Below, in pieces: positions 34,182 to 48,700 of a DNA stretch of 64,000 bases (positions are counted from its first letter, which is position 1; every line of letters starts with the position of its first letter). Below the pieces are notes generated by a model, which was given only the letters and a program-made list of their open reading frames with translations, did not search any database and was not told where the DNA came from. The position numbers and the translations under genes are program-made. This stretch comes from Megalobrama amblycephala (lineage: Eukaryota > Chordata > Actinopteri > Cypriniformes > Xenocyprididae), in contig NC_063054.1 of NCBI RefSeq assembly GCF_018812025.1, positions 31,562,418 to 31,626,417 on the forward strand. Reading direction: 5' to 3'.

Positions 34182-37100
34182 GGTGCACAACTGATTGACA
34201 ATAATAATAATAAATGTTTCTTGAGTAGCAAATCAGTATATTAGAATGATTTATGAAGGATCATGTGACATTGAAAACTGCTGAAAGTTCAGCTTTGCAT
34301 CACAGAATAAATTACATGTATTAAAATAGAAAGTGGTTATTTTAAATTGTAATAATATCTAAAATATTACAGTTTTTATTGCCTTGTTATGTTAACCATA
34401 AACTTCTTTCAAAAACATAAAAAAAACTTCTGAATGTTATTTTCTGATTCATAACCATCATAAAATGCAATGTCATTGGCTGTAGTTAATTTAATCACAT
34501 TATCTGGGATTTTTTTGAATAACAAGTACATGTTTGAACTCAGGTGAGTCTTAAATGTGAGAGTTAGGTATTGTCCTGCACTAGCAGTAACAAATGTGCC
34601 TTCTCATTTTCGCTCTGGCTCTCTTTCCTCCTGTGCATTATTCATAAGGGTCGTGAGAGCCTCAGTGGACACAGTGTCTGTTCTGCTGACTGAACACATA
34701 ACTATGAAAGAAAATATGCTCAACTTTCTCTGTATGTTTCCTGAATGTGAGAGAGCCCATGAAACACTTCATTATAATGTCATAGGAAGTTTCATGCTTA
34801 ACATTGAATATTTTTAACATGCTCGCATAATGCAAAAGTGGTGCTCACTTTGTTTTAAAAAAACATTTAAACAACCATTTCAATAGCATATAGTTTTTAC
34901 AACATAAAATTACACATTTAACTAGTTACACAGTGATATGAGCGAGCAGTCTTACTCCAGTCTTGTGTCACATGATCGAATTCAGAAATTATACTAATAT
35001 GCTAATTTGGTACTCAAGAAACATTTATTAGTATCAGTTGTGCACCTTAATATATATATATATTTTGTAATCAATTTATTGCATCCTTAAAAGTATTAAT
35101 TTCTTTAAAAAAAAAAAAAAACGTACTGACCCCAAACTTTTGAACGGTAGTTTATATTATGAGTCGAGGACAGATTTGTTTTAATTTTATTTCAGGGTTA
35201 CAGAAAAGCGATAGATAGCTCCCTCTGTATTAGATACACTGGCCTTGGCAAAACATCCAAATGACGCCAGTGTTCCGTTTACACTCTTGTGTTACTGGTA
35301 TAAACTGCAGCTAATAAGTTCTCAGCTGAGGCCAAGTGTCCTGTAGTTACTCAAGCTCTTTTTGACCTGCGCTGTATTCCAAACAGTCTCAGTGCCGTCA
35401 CATGTCCACAGCAGGGTTTGTTTGAATGGCTCTGTGCTGAGAAGAGTAAACATTATCTTAGCAAACTCACATTCTCTATTAGAGTGTGATCTTAGCAGTT
35501 TTCCTTTTAACAGCAGCAGAAATCATGCGAACATGGTCTTACATGAGGTGTCCGTTACCGGAATAGATCCCAAAGTCTGGGAACACATTGGAATTTTATT
35601 TTTCATTTAAACATGGAAGTTTAGAATTGTGACAAATTTAAAAGAAAGAAAAGTTATGACATAAAATGTTGAAGTGCTTTAATCTAAATGAATCTCTTTT
35701 TATAGATATCTCCTGGAGCAGGACTTCCCTGGTATGCGGATTGGTCCAGAACCCACAACTGATTCCTTCATAGCAGTGATGCATGGCAACATGGAGGGAC
35801 TAATACCAGGAAACGCACTGGTTGTGGATCCCAAAAAACCCTTTCGGAAGCTCAACGCCTTTGGCAATGCCTTCCTTAACAGGTGGAATTAAAACAAATA
35901 TGTTTTACTTTAGTTCTCATGTTTATTGAAATGAACGTGGTTCAGCCAAACTTTAGAGCAAAACATTTAAAGGTGCTAAATAGGATGTTTTGTTTTATAC
36001 ATTTTTGCAATATTACTTGAAACTGTCTTTACTAACTGATAAAAGACTATTTATTAGGAGCACTGAAAGTAATAATATTAATATACATCATCTGTGCACG
36101 AGGTAGGGCCTTAAAAACATCATCGCGTAAACGATTGGCCCTCTGGCTTGTCAATCACTGCCGTGACGTTCCTTGTGAGAGACGAGCGCGGCTGCGCGCT
36201 CCAGTAACTTTCCACACTCCACAGGCGCCGCATGCAATGTTTTTGTCAGGAGACAGGAGTAACAACTGCAGATTATGAGTTACCTGCGGTGAGTCCGACA
36301 TAATGAATCCACTAACACGACACAGCGAATGCCGGTGGTAAACACTCGTGTTCCAATACTCGTGCACGAGTTTTGGGAGGTGTTCCTTTGAAATGAGCTG
36401 TGAAGGAGGGGGGTTGTTCTTACGCATGCGCTCATTTAAAAAACTCAGTAACAGTCTTTGGATTCTCAGTCGACGAAAAAATCCTCTCTATCACCTTTAA
36501 GTCCCTGATACACTCATGGCAAAGTTTTTTTCGAAGAAGTTCGAAACACGTGAGCCGCGATATACTGTTAGTGAACATCCCAATGCCGTCTACGCTGCTT
36601 AGACTAATGTCGGGATATTCCCTAACGAACTTCGTTTTGGCATGATTTTGTTCGAAATCTTTGATTTCGCTTGAAGTACTGTATATCAGGGCCTTTAGAG
36701 CTTTAGCCTGGGCTGAGATTGGCAGAAGTAACATGGTCTTCCTAAATCATGATGACATCACAGAGGGGGGGGGCAGGCACTAGGCAACATTCCTTCTCAT
36801 GATTGAGTTTCCTCATGCTGTCTGATCCACTGACCTCCCGTCACATGATTAAGCCACTGACAGATAAGAGAACATCATACCATCAAGCTCACCAAGCATA
36901 TTAAACAGGCTGTCATTCACAGTCTGAAAATGACTCAACAGTAAAAGTGTGCATGATAGAGTGACAGTCCTTTATGAAACATCCCTGAGGATGCAATCGC
37001 ATGCATGTGATTATTTGTGCAGGTGGTCTGTGCTGCACATAGTACTCTGAGGGTTTGGCAGGCTGCTCTGCTTGTTGTGCAAATCAGCAGAAAAACTCTT

Positions 37101-40100
37101 GAGAAAAATGCCTCTTTGCCTTTTGCAATCGCAAAGCTTGCAAATTTTTCTTTTTTTGCAATTTTGTCAGAAGACCAGCAACACACTTTTTAAGGGATAG
37201 TTCACCCATAAATTAAAGTACTGTAATCATTTACTCTCCCTCATGTCAGTCCAAACCTGTATGACTGACTTTCATCAGTAAAAGGATATTTTGAAGAATG
37301 TCCATATGAAAATATATTGGGACCTCCATAGTATGGATAAAAAATATCTTCTTTTGTGTTCCACAGAAGAATGACGTGAGGTTGAGTAAATTGTTACAGA
37401 ATTTTCATTTTTGTGTGAAATTCCACTTTAACATCTGAGGTCTTTTTGCAAAGAAATGCTATTTTCTCTTCACGGTTTTATACAAGGAGGTAGTAAACAT
37501 GCTCATGGGATATTACTTGTCATGCACCCTGTTTGGCTGTGGGTTTATGTAATTTGAAATGCTTGAGACAACTGCCCTGGTTTTCAGATATATTTTTAGA
37601 TATGTATATCATTTATGAATGCATAAATAGCAGCAGCTCAGTGTACGTGGTGTAAACTACTGCATATAATTACACATCAAATTATTTGACAATACAAGCA
37701 ATATGGTTATTTTATCATTGGATTAATGTTTGATTTTGAGTAGTTTCTAATATTAAATAATTCTCCTGCTTAAAACTTTCATATTTGGCCTAAACCGCTA
37801 GATATTTTGTACTAGCGTGTGGTCTGGTGCCATATCTTCAGTAAATGTACATGCTTCTCTTCTTTCAAGTTGTTTGTGTCCAACATGTTCTAATAGGAAC
37901 TGTCAGAAGAAAAGTAAATAATGTTAGGAAAAAGTTTCCACAGCCTGAGGTCCCTAGCGATTCATTTCAAAACATGACACACTTTTTCTGGGCCTAGTTC
38001 ACACACGAAGCCGCAAAAGCCATGCACACAACTTTCTGGCTTGCTGTTAAAGCATCTCAGGGCAGACATTTTTTTCCAGCCTATAAAAATGTTAAGTCTT
38101 ACTTGCTTTTTATGCTTCACCATGCCCAACTTGGTCAAACTACAGGCTTAGATGGTAACAAAATAATGATTTATGGCACTCTGATCCATGCATCTATGCC
38201 AGGTTACTGCAACTTCACACTCACAGTTTTTGGATATTTAGGACTTTTTATAGAGAGCTTGTTTTGCTCCAGTAACACATGTATGTTTTCACAAGCTGAA
38301 ATCAAGAATGAAGCGTAAAAGTGTAGAAAGTGGGATAAAGTAAGATTGCGGTGTCCTTGAGTGTGATTCCTGTTTGTTTGGGTTGGCCTTCAGGTTTGTG
38401 TGTGCCCAGCTGCCCAATCCTGTTCTGGAGAGCATCAGTGTGATTGACACTCCAGGAATCCTGAGCGGAGAGAAACAAAGGATCAGCAGAGGTAACCGAC
38501 TGCCAAAATGCATAAACATGCATGTGCACAGAGGAAAATTTTTGACTGAACCAGGAGCTATTATATATACACGACTTTTAAAACGTTTGGGGTTGGTACT
38601 ATTTTTAAATGTTTTCCAAAGAATTCTCTTATAGTCACCAAGGCTACATTTAATTGATCAAAAATACAGTATAGCAAAAATACTGTGATGGCAAAGCTGA
38701 ATTTTCAGCATCATTACTCTAGTCTTCAGTGTCACATGATCCTTCAGAAATCATTCTAATATGCTGATTTGGTGCTCAAGAAACATTTCTTATTATTATC
38801 AATGTTGAAAGCCAGTTGATTAATTTTTAATGCGTCCTTGCTGAATGAAAGTATTTAAAAAAATCTTACTGACTCCAAACCTTTGAACCACAGTGTACGT
38901 GATATAAGATGCACATGCAGTTTCTCCTCGACTTCCCCAAAACGTCTCAAATGTAATTAAGTGGGATTTGCCAAACCTTTATTTCATTATTCTTTTGTTC
39001 TGTTTTGGTTTTTGCATTTAAATTTGTAATATTTTGCAGGAAATAATGAAATATTAAGGGTTAGATGTTTCAAGTTTCTAATTTTATACATTAGTAAGTT
39101 TAGTTGTTTAGTATAGTTTTGGTTGGTTATACCAGTCCTAGAATGTTTTCAGAGTACAACAGCATATCAAGATCATGTGATTTCAAATTTGAATGCTAGT
39201 TCTTGTTCCCTGTGGCGTCAACTGAAAAAGATTTTCCTTAGGAAATTCGAACCACAAGACTTGGTCTTGAAAATAAGTAATTATAATTTTTTCAGTATTT
39301 GTCTTTGTGATTTTCTCATGAAAAGCACCAGCATGTGATGGTGTATTGTGTAACTGAAGTTTCAGTCTGTTTTTAATTGTGATGTGTTGAAAATCTTAGA
39401 ACATGATGAAGGGTGTTGTTTTGGCTTGTAAGCTAGATGCAAAAGTCAGTGTCCTCATAACAGGCCTTATAGAGTAAAACATACTGCATAAAACATAAAA
39501 GACAAACAAACAATAGTTTGAGTTGGATTTTTTCTTTATCCACAGCTGTATTTGTATCAAGGAATGGTTGTGCTTTTTTGCTCTCTGGTTTGCTACTAGT
39601 GATGGATATCAAGTTTGGCAGATATTTTGTTACTGATTTGGTTTTATAATACTAGTAAAAAAAAATGTAATCTTTGACTCTTAAACCTAGAGTATGCAAC
39701 GTTTTTTTTTTTTCAAACTTCCATTTCGTTTTATGCATTGTCGAGCATTCTAAACATTCATATTGGGATGCACTGAAATTACGGCTACTGAAAATCTTCA
39801 GCTAAAACACTGAAATCAGTGACCGAAACAGACATTTAATTAGCGGTCCTCCAATGGCACGTTTTAACTGTGTTCATCATCTATTTCGTGCACACAATGT
39901 GGATAAGCTACAACAGTTAAACTTGTCAGCTGTGTGTACACTAGCTCTGGATTGACAATATTAATTACTTGATTTTAATCAGTAATGATGTGGTTCTAAA
40001 ATCTTTTAGTCTGTATGTGTGAACAAAGCTTCGCTAAACATTTGTAGCACACCTGCCATCCAATAATCGCAAAAAGATTTGTGCTTTGTTACTTTTAATA

Positions 40101-43100
40101 TGAAGCAAAGTCTCCACTTTAAAATTCTGTCGATTTTATTATAAAATTCAAACCGCAAATGGACACTTTGGAACTCATTAATAAGGTGTGACAGATCACT
40201 GTAGCCACCTCAGTGGATAAAGCGCACTTTAAACAATCATCTCTTCCTCTTTACTTCTAGTTACAGATAGAAATAAACATGGATGAACAGCAGAAGGAAT
40301 GTTGAAAGATATATTACAAATTACAGAAATGAATCCTGTCTCATATAATCACTTCATCAGTTCTTCAACCAGGGAAAGACGTCAATAAAACAGCTTGTAA
40401 GCTAGTCACTTAAAGTTTACCTCAAGCAAGCTGTTCAGTATCCATATAAACTCATTAGTTAGCTAGAAAAAAGTAACTCTAGAGAAGTGCAAGATATGCA
40501 CTGTATTACATATTCATTCGATTTTTACTCAACCTGTTAGCGATGTCATCATTATTTAATGTATGTTTGAATAAATTAGTCATGAAAACAAGTTATTGCA
40601 GTTTATTGTCATTTAAGTGTTTATATTTCACCAACAAACTGAAGTAGAAACAATTCTGTTAAAGTTGACATAAAAACTGCCTTGTGTGCAATTTAAATGT
40701 TTGTAGAACTCAGTTTATCTATGAGTGTTGATTTATTAAATAACTTTGATTAATTAATTGATTATTAATGCATTTTTTTCATTTCGTTTTTTTTATCTAA
40801 GTGCATCTTGAATTTTTTTAGTTTTGGCCCAGAATTTTAATTTCGGTGCATCTCTACTTTCATATATAAATGTTGTGACATTTCAGTGATATAAAAGTTC
40901 AGTTACTTCTAGTTGAATTACTGTACAGATGGCCTTGTAACAACAGCGTTTAACACATGGTTACTTCATCGCTCATTCAGAAAACTCTATTGCAGCCATA
41001 GTGGCCATAGTATTACCGCTGGGCTTCCTGGCATCAGCACTTTTCATTTTACCCAGTCACTCCCCTTCCACCACACTGAGCCTCACAGACCCAACTGATA
41101 CAGCCAGAGGATTACATACACTCATGTGTATGAGAGCCAGGCTCCCCAAGGTCATTTCAGGTGTGATTTCATAGAACAAATATTTAGTAGCTCACATTTG
41201 CGCAGAAAGTAGTAGTTGTAGGTTTAAAGGTAGGCACTTTAATTTGACAGTGAAATTAGTCATCATCTGATACTAGAGCCTGCCCTGCTGTACTACAGCA
41301 AAACAGAAGTTCAAGCAGAAGTGTGTCATTTCTGTGCCATTAGAGGCACCAAATAGATGCACACTAGAGTACCTACTATTTTTTCAAAATATTATGTGAA
41401 GTTTTATGCATTATGCAATGATAAATTAAAACATTACTTTGTATCTGTGTTTGCGTTAAAAAAAAAATGTCTTAAGTTTTAGTCAATCGAATAATGAGTC
41501 ACTAAAAATGTGATGTTAAAGGTGCCCTAGAATCAGAAATTAAATTAAATTGAATTGAAATGTATTAAATTGAATTGAATTGAATTAAATTGAATTGAAT
41601 TAGTTAAATAACAAGAGTTCAGTACATGGAAATGACATACAGTGAGTTTCAAACTCCATTGCTTCCTCCTCCTTATATAAATCTCATTTGTTTAAAAGAC
41701 CTCCGGAAAACAGGCGAATCTCAACATAACACCGACTGTTGCGTAACAGTTGGGATCATTAATATGTACGCCCCCAATATTTGCATATGCCAGCCCATGT
41801 TCAAGTCATTAGACAAGGGCAGCCAGTATTAACATCTGGATCTGTGCACAGCTGAATCATCAGACTAGGTAAGCAAGCAAGGACAACAGCGAAAAATGGC
41901 AGATGGAGCAATAATAACTGACATGATCCATGATTACATGATATTTTTAGTGATATTTGTAAATTGTCTTTCTAAATGTTTCATTAGCATGTTGCTAATG
42001 TACTATTAAATGTGGTTAAAGTTACCATCGTTTATTACTGTATTCACGGAGACGAGAGCCGTCGCTGTTTTCATTTTTAAACACTTGCAGTCTGTATAAT
42101 TCAAAAACACAACTTCATTCTTTGTAAATCTCTCCAACAGTGTAGCATTAGCCATTAGCCACGGATCACAGCCTCAAACTCATTCAGAATCAAATCTAAA
42201 CATCCAAATAAATACTATACTCATATGATCCGATCCATGCATGCAGCATGCATGACGAACATCTTGTAAAGATCCATTTGAGGGTTATATTAGCTGTGTG
42301 AACTTTGTTTATGCACTGTATAACTGCACTTATAGTCGAGAGCTCGGGGGGGGCAGGGAGCGAGAGATTTAAAGGGGCCGCAGCCTGAATCGGTGCATAG
42401 TTAATGATGCCCCAAAATAGGCAGTTAAAAAAATTAATAAAAAAAAAATCTATGGGGTATTTTGAGCTGAAACTTCACAGACACATTCAGGGGACACCTT
42501 AGTCTTATATTACATCTTTTGAAAAGACGTTCTACGGCACCTTTAATAGTTTACTGGAAAAGGATAGTCAAGCACATTGCATTGTGGTATACAGTTTCCC
42601 ATGTAGTGTGCTTTGGTTGAATACTGTACATTTCAGCAAATATACTCCAGATATCTCATCTATACACATACATTTTCATTCTGTACATACACAGTATACA
42701 CTACCATTCAAAAGTTTGGGGTCAGTAAGATTTTTTTGTTTGTTTTTTTGAAGAAGAATTTAATAATTTTATTCAGTAAAAATGCTTTGAATTGATCAAA
42801 AGTGACAGTAAAGACATTTAGACTTTTATAAAATATTTCTATTTCAAATAAATGCCATTCTTTTGAACTTTTTATTCATCAAAGAATCCTAAAAAAATCC
42901 CGAATATATTATGGTTTCCACTACTTGAGCATCGAATCAGCATATTAGAATGATTTCTGAAGGATCATGTGACACTGAAGACTGGAGTAATGCTGAACAT
43001 TCAGATTTGCTATGACAGGAATAGATTGCATTTTAAAATATATGCAAATAGAAAACAGTTATTTTAAATTAATAATAGTTTACAATATTACTGTTTTACT

Positions 43101-45671
43101 GTGTTTTTGATAAGTACAGCAGTGATGAGCACGCAGACTTCTTTGAAAAATATTTACAAAATGTTACCGAAGTCTCGTACCGAACTCTGAAACTTTGGAA
43201 CGATAGCGTAGTATGCTATTCTTAGTGAATCCACAGTGTTTACACTCAGTTGACAAATGCTGTACTTGCAGTATTTCTCATGGAAACAAGGAAAAGTATT
43301 TTAACATCAAAATAATTATATTTTTGTTGTTGTTTAAAAAAATAACAGCACTAGAATAGACACTTGGTTCTAAAAGGGTTTTAAATTGACTGATAATGAT
43401 TTTGGTTTGCACTAGTCTGTGGCTGTGTAGCTCTGGCTTTAAAGAGCTATTGATTGCAGTGAACATGTTGTTTGTGAGCCTTTAAAGTTGCCATTAAATT
43501 GTGGATTGAGTTTTTTGGAGGGTTTTCGCACATGACTGCATGTGATAAGAGCAAGCAGTTTCTTGACAACTAATGGCACCTTCACACCGAACTGCAATCT
43601 GCTACATTCATAGCAGTGTTTAGCGATCTTTCTTCCTGCTTGAACACTGGATCTAAGCATGTGCTGCTAAAACGGCTATCTCTTTCACTTTCTCTCACAG
43701 TCTGTCTCTTTTTTTACGAATGGGAATCAAGAACTGAGGGGCTGGTTGCATAAACCGCTAAAGGCCTGTTCTCACAAAGAATGATAACTGTAATGATAAC
43801 TATATTAGCATCCACACACCAGGATGGTATTGTTCTGTTTATTCTAAACGTGCTGCAGTTTTGTCGTCTGCTGCTTTAAATGTTCAAGTCTTTAAAGCAG
43901 GATGGATTCTGATTGGCTGTCAGTGTTTTTATCGTTTATCAGCCGGAAAAAAAAACATTCTGAAAGTGATATCGTTTCTCGGTGCCGTTATAGTTGTGAT
44001 GTGGACAGTGCTATAGAACTATATCTTTATAGTTTTTGGTGTGAACGGGCCTTACAAGTTATACTTATTTTCTTTTTTTAAATCAGTTAAAACGTAGATT
44101 GGCCTAATCCATATGGATTCGTTTTACAATCTCTTTATGAACTTTTTGAAGCATTAAAGTGGTAGTTGCATGGACTGTCAATGGAGGGACAGAAATCTCT
44201 CAGATTTCATTAAAATATCTTCATTTGTGTTCCGAAGACGAATGAAAGTCTTATGGGTTTGGAACGACATGAGGGTGAGTAACTGATGACATTTTTTCAT
44301 TATTGGAACTAACCCTGTAAAGAATCAGAGTCAGAACCAGATTTGTTAAATTAGCATCCCTATTGTCTTTTTTTAAGTCTCATTTACACGTCAGTGTGAT
44401 GGTTGTATTTAGCAGGACGTAATGAGAAAATGTCTGACATGTGCCCTCTGTTCTTTCATTATGTCAAGCATGACTGTGGAATTTCTCTAGCAGTCACATG
44501 AGATGACAGGGAGGAACGTTTTCTCTCATATTCATGACTACAGGCAGCTCATTTCACTTCTTCATGTAGCCAGTGGTTCATTTCAGTGGCGTGCAGAGAT
44601 CAGTGCACACCACTGTGCTCTGTGAGATCTGTTTATAAGAAGGATTCGTCCAGGTGTGTTCAGCCAGGTGCATGTGTTTATGTTTATATTCACTGTTTGT
44701 GTCTGTAATTAGCTGCTCTTATTGTCTTTCTACTCAGCCTTCGTCCCAGACGGCACACCCACAAGCCTTTCATGGTCATCATTTGATGCTTATTTCAAAC
44801 ATACACATCATAGAAACTGGCTGAAACTATCCAGTCGGATTCATTCTTGCACTCAGTTCTGTAGTGTTTATAAAGAGCTTTACAGAAGACATGCAGTGGG
44901 TCACAAGAGTCTGAGACCACATTTAAAATCTGGGATTCAAAGTCAAATTGAAACCTGGTAATAAAGTTTTAGGATTTTGAAATATTTCAAACATGATGAC
45001 ATAAACAAAATGTTGATATAAAAATTAAATAAGAATGATTCAACACTAATTAAGAAAGCTGAATTTTCAGCATCATTACTCCAGTCTTCAGTGTCACATG
45101 ATCCTCCAGAAATCATTCTAATATTCTGATTTGCTGCTCAAGAAACATTTATTACTATTATCAGTGTTGTAAACAGTGATACATTTTTTTCATGATTCTT
45201 TGATGAATAGAAAGTTCAAAAGAACAGCATTTCTTTTAAATAGAATTTGTCGTAACAATGTTAATCTGCTGCCACTTTTGATCATTTTAATGCATCCTTG
45301 CTGAATAAAAAATCTTAATGACCCCAATATATAATCATAATTTGGCTAGGTGAGATTAACGCCTTTGCCTGACAGTACCTGCGATATCACTGTCAGAGTA
45401 ACCTGACCGATCTAAAGCTGTAGAGCACCAGCACTAAAAGATGCTTCCTCAACCAGATCAGTCCATTAATAACGTCTGTACAGTTCTGACACCCATCAGC
45501 ACTTTTTCATGCATCCATTACAAGAATGGCATCTCACAGAAAGCATTATAAACTTTGTCTGACAAACATTGACACAGCATATATTTGCTATATTGCCTAG
45601 CCTTGAGAGCTTTATTGCTTTTTTTGCATACTAGTGTATTTAATTGATATTTTATTAAATATTGTACGTAT

Positions 45672-45741
<70 letters not shown>

Positions 45742-48700
45742 TAAACTTTTAGGCTTATGTATTTTAGGTTTTTTTGTTTGTTTGTTTGTTTGTTTGTTTG
45801 TTTTTGGGCCCATATGATCCTAGTTACTCTATTGCATTGAGAGTCATTAATAGAGAATGGCCACTAGCTTCATCATTCATCTTATCATCGCTGTAATACT
45901 GTAGGACCCCTTATCCCTTTCTCCCTCTCTTCTACTCAATTTTCAAGTGTTTGGCAGTACAGCGTGTTTCTGAGCTTGCAGCTGTAAGGCTCTATTGACT
46001 GCATGCCAGCGCTGCTCCCAAGAGCAGCTTTATCATTCCTAGCTCTCCTCTACCTCCACCACAGTCAGGTGCTGTGAAATAGACCTTATTTCCTTCAGGA
46101 AATACTTCCTGCCAAATCCATTCACTGGACTGGTTCTGTTGTATTATATGTTCAGCTGACTGTGTAAGAGATGAGAGTGGCTCCGGTGTAGGTTTGTAGA
46201 TACACAGTGATCACTTGCTCTGTTTGTGGTTAAGGTTTATTTAATGTCATTAGTGTTGTAGTAGAATGCTGTGTCAATGCCTTGGCTCTAAACAACACAG
46301 AGCTCAAAACCACACACCTGATGCTGTTTGTCTTTAATTAGAAAAAGGTTAGGGGCTCAGATTGCAACAATATGTGAAACACCTTGCAGCTTTAAATCCT
46401 TTTGACTTTGGGGCTGTTTACACGACACCATCTTCAACTAAAAATTGGAGAAGCTGGGAGAACAGCTGGGAGAACTTCTAGCTACTAATTAAGTTAATTG
46501 ATATCAGGTCTGTAACATGATTAGCTATAAAATGGATGTCTTAGAGAGGCAGAGTCTTTCGGAAGTAAAGATGGGCAATCTGTGAAAGAGTGCGTAAAAA
46601 GATTGTTTGAGAATATTCCTCAATGTCAAATTGCAAAGGCTTTGCAAATCTCATCTCATCAATCTCTGCGTAAGGGACAAGGCCGAATACCTTTATTGGA
46701 TGCCTGTGGTCTTCGGGCCCTCAGACGACACTGCATCACTCATCGGCATGATTGTGTCAATGACATTATTAAATGGGCCCAGGAATACTTCCAGAAACCA
46801 CTGTCGGTAAACACAATCTGCCGTGCCATCTGCAGATGCCAACTAAAGCTCTATAATGCAAAAAGGAAGCCATATGTGAACATGGTCCAGAAGCGCTGTC
46901 ATGTCCTGTGGGCCAAGGCTCATTTAAAATTGACTGTTTCAAAGTGGAAAAGTGTTCTATGGTCAGACGAGTCCAAATTTGACATTCTTGTTGGAAATCA
47001 CGGGCGCCTTGACCTCGGAGCTAAAGAGGAGGGAGACCTTCCAGCGTGTTATCAGCGTTCAGTTCAAAAGCCAGCATCTCTGATGGTATTGGGGTGCATA
47101 AGTGCATACGGTATGGGCAGCTTGCATGTTTTGGAAGGCACTATGAATGCTGAAAGGTATATAAAGGTTTTAGAGCAACATATGCTCCCCTCCAGACAAC
47201 ATCTATTTCAGGGAAGGCCTTGTGTATTTCAGCAGGACAATGAAAAAACATATACTGCAGCTATTACAGCAGCATGGCTTCGTTGTAGAAGAGTCTGGGT
47301 GCTGAATTGGCCTACCTGCAGTCCAGATCTTTCACCTATAGAGGAAAATACGTCAAAGACGACCACAAACTCTTCAGCAGCTGGAAACCTATATCAGGCA
47401 AGAATGGAACCCAATTTCAACACCAAAACTCCAGAAACTTGATGCCCAGATGTCTTCACACTGTTTTGAAAAGAATAGGAGATGCTACACCATGGTAAAC
47501 ATGCCCCCGTCTAACTATTTTGAGACCTGTAGCAGGCATCAAGTTTGAAATGAGCTCATTTTGTGCATAAAATTGTGAAATTGAAACCTTTGTGTTATCT
47601 ATGTTCTATTGTGAATAAAATATTGCCTCATGTGATTTGAAAGTCTTTTAATTTTCATTTTATTCAAATTTAAAAAACATCCCAACATCTCCAGATTTTG
47701 GGTTGTATCATTAACATATTTTTTAGCATCTTCATCAGTTCAGGATGTTGCAGTGTAGAAATGCAGCACAGCATCAACCAAAACCATTTTCTATTATTTC
47801 CTTTTTTCCCATGTTTTTTATTTTTATTTTATTTTATTTTATCTGTATTTGTTTTTTATTTTATCTGTTCATTCAAGACCGTATTTCTCTTTCTAGTGAC
47901 ATGAACTACCTAAACTCACTTTTGTCACTCAAGGAAGAATTTGAGACATTTCTAATTTAAATTCTATCCTTTTTTTCCCTATTACTGTAATTTGACATCT
48001 TTGTATCTTTTTCTTCCCATGAACAGTTGCTACAGAAGATGGCTTTGGTTATAGCTGCCTGCGTAAATGTCCGTATGGAGGTATTGTAGATATTGCCAAA
48101 CTACTGTTAACACCTGCAGCTTATTACTCCAATGAAGTTCCAGCACCGCTTGACTCCAGACGTGCTGTGAAATCACAGCGCCTCCTGATATTAACACTCA
48201 GATCTGTCCCTCTTCAACAACATAATCACAGCTGTAATGCAAAGCCCAGTTTCACCGCTGTTATTGTCCTGCTCTCAATGACATTGTCTCGTGTATCTGT
48301 TACTGTAGATGTTGTCTTTCTTAGAGTTTGCTAGTCTCAGTCTGAAGTTTCAACAATAGTGGATAGAGATCTATAAGTTGTTGAAAAGACAAACCACACT
48401 ATTGCAGGTGACAATAAAGCTTCTCCTTGTGAAACTGCCAAATCGGAAGGGATGGTCCACCCCATTCCTGTAGGCATGGGATCTTCCTGTGGAAGAAATG
48501 GCTATGTCGGCCATATTCCATGTCACTGATTTGAAATATTAACATACTAATTCCTCCCAACAGAACACAACTTTGGAAATATACTCCTTTTCTGTCAAAG
48601 TCATGCCAAAACCCTTTGGGTATAAATGTAGTGCACTGACGGTGTAACTCGTGCTAAGCTGGATGATTACAGAAGATATATGTCAGAACAAAAACAATGA

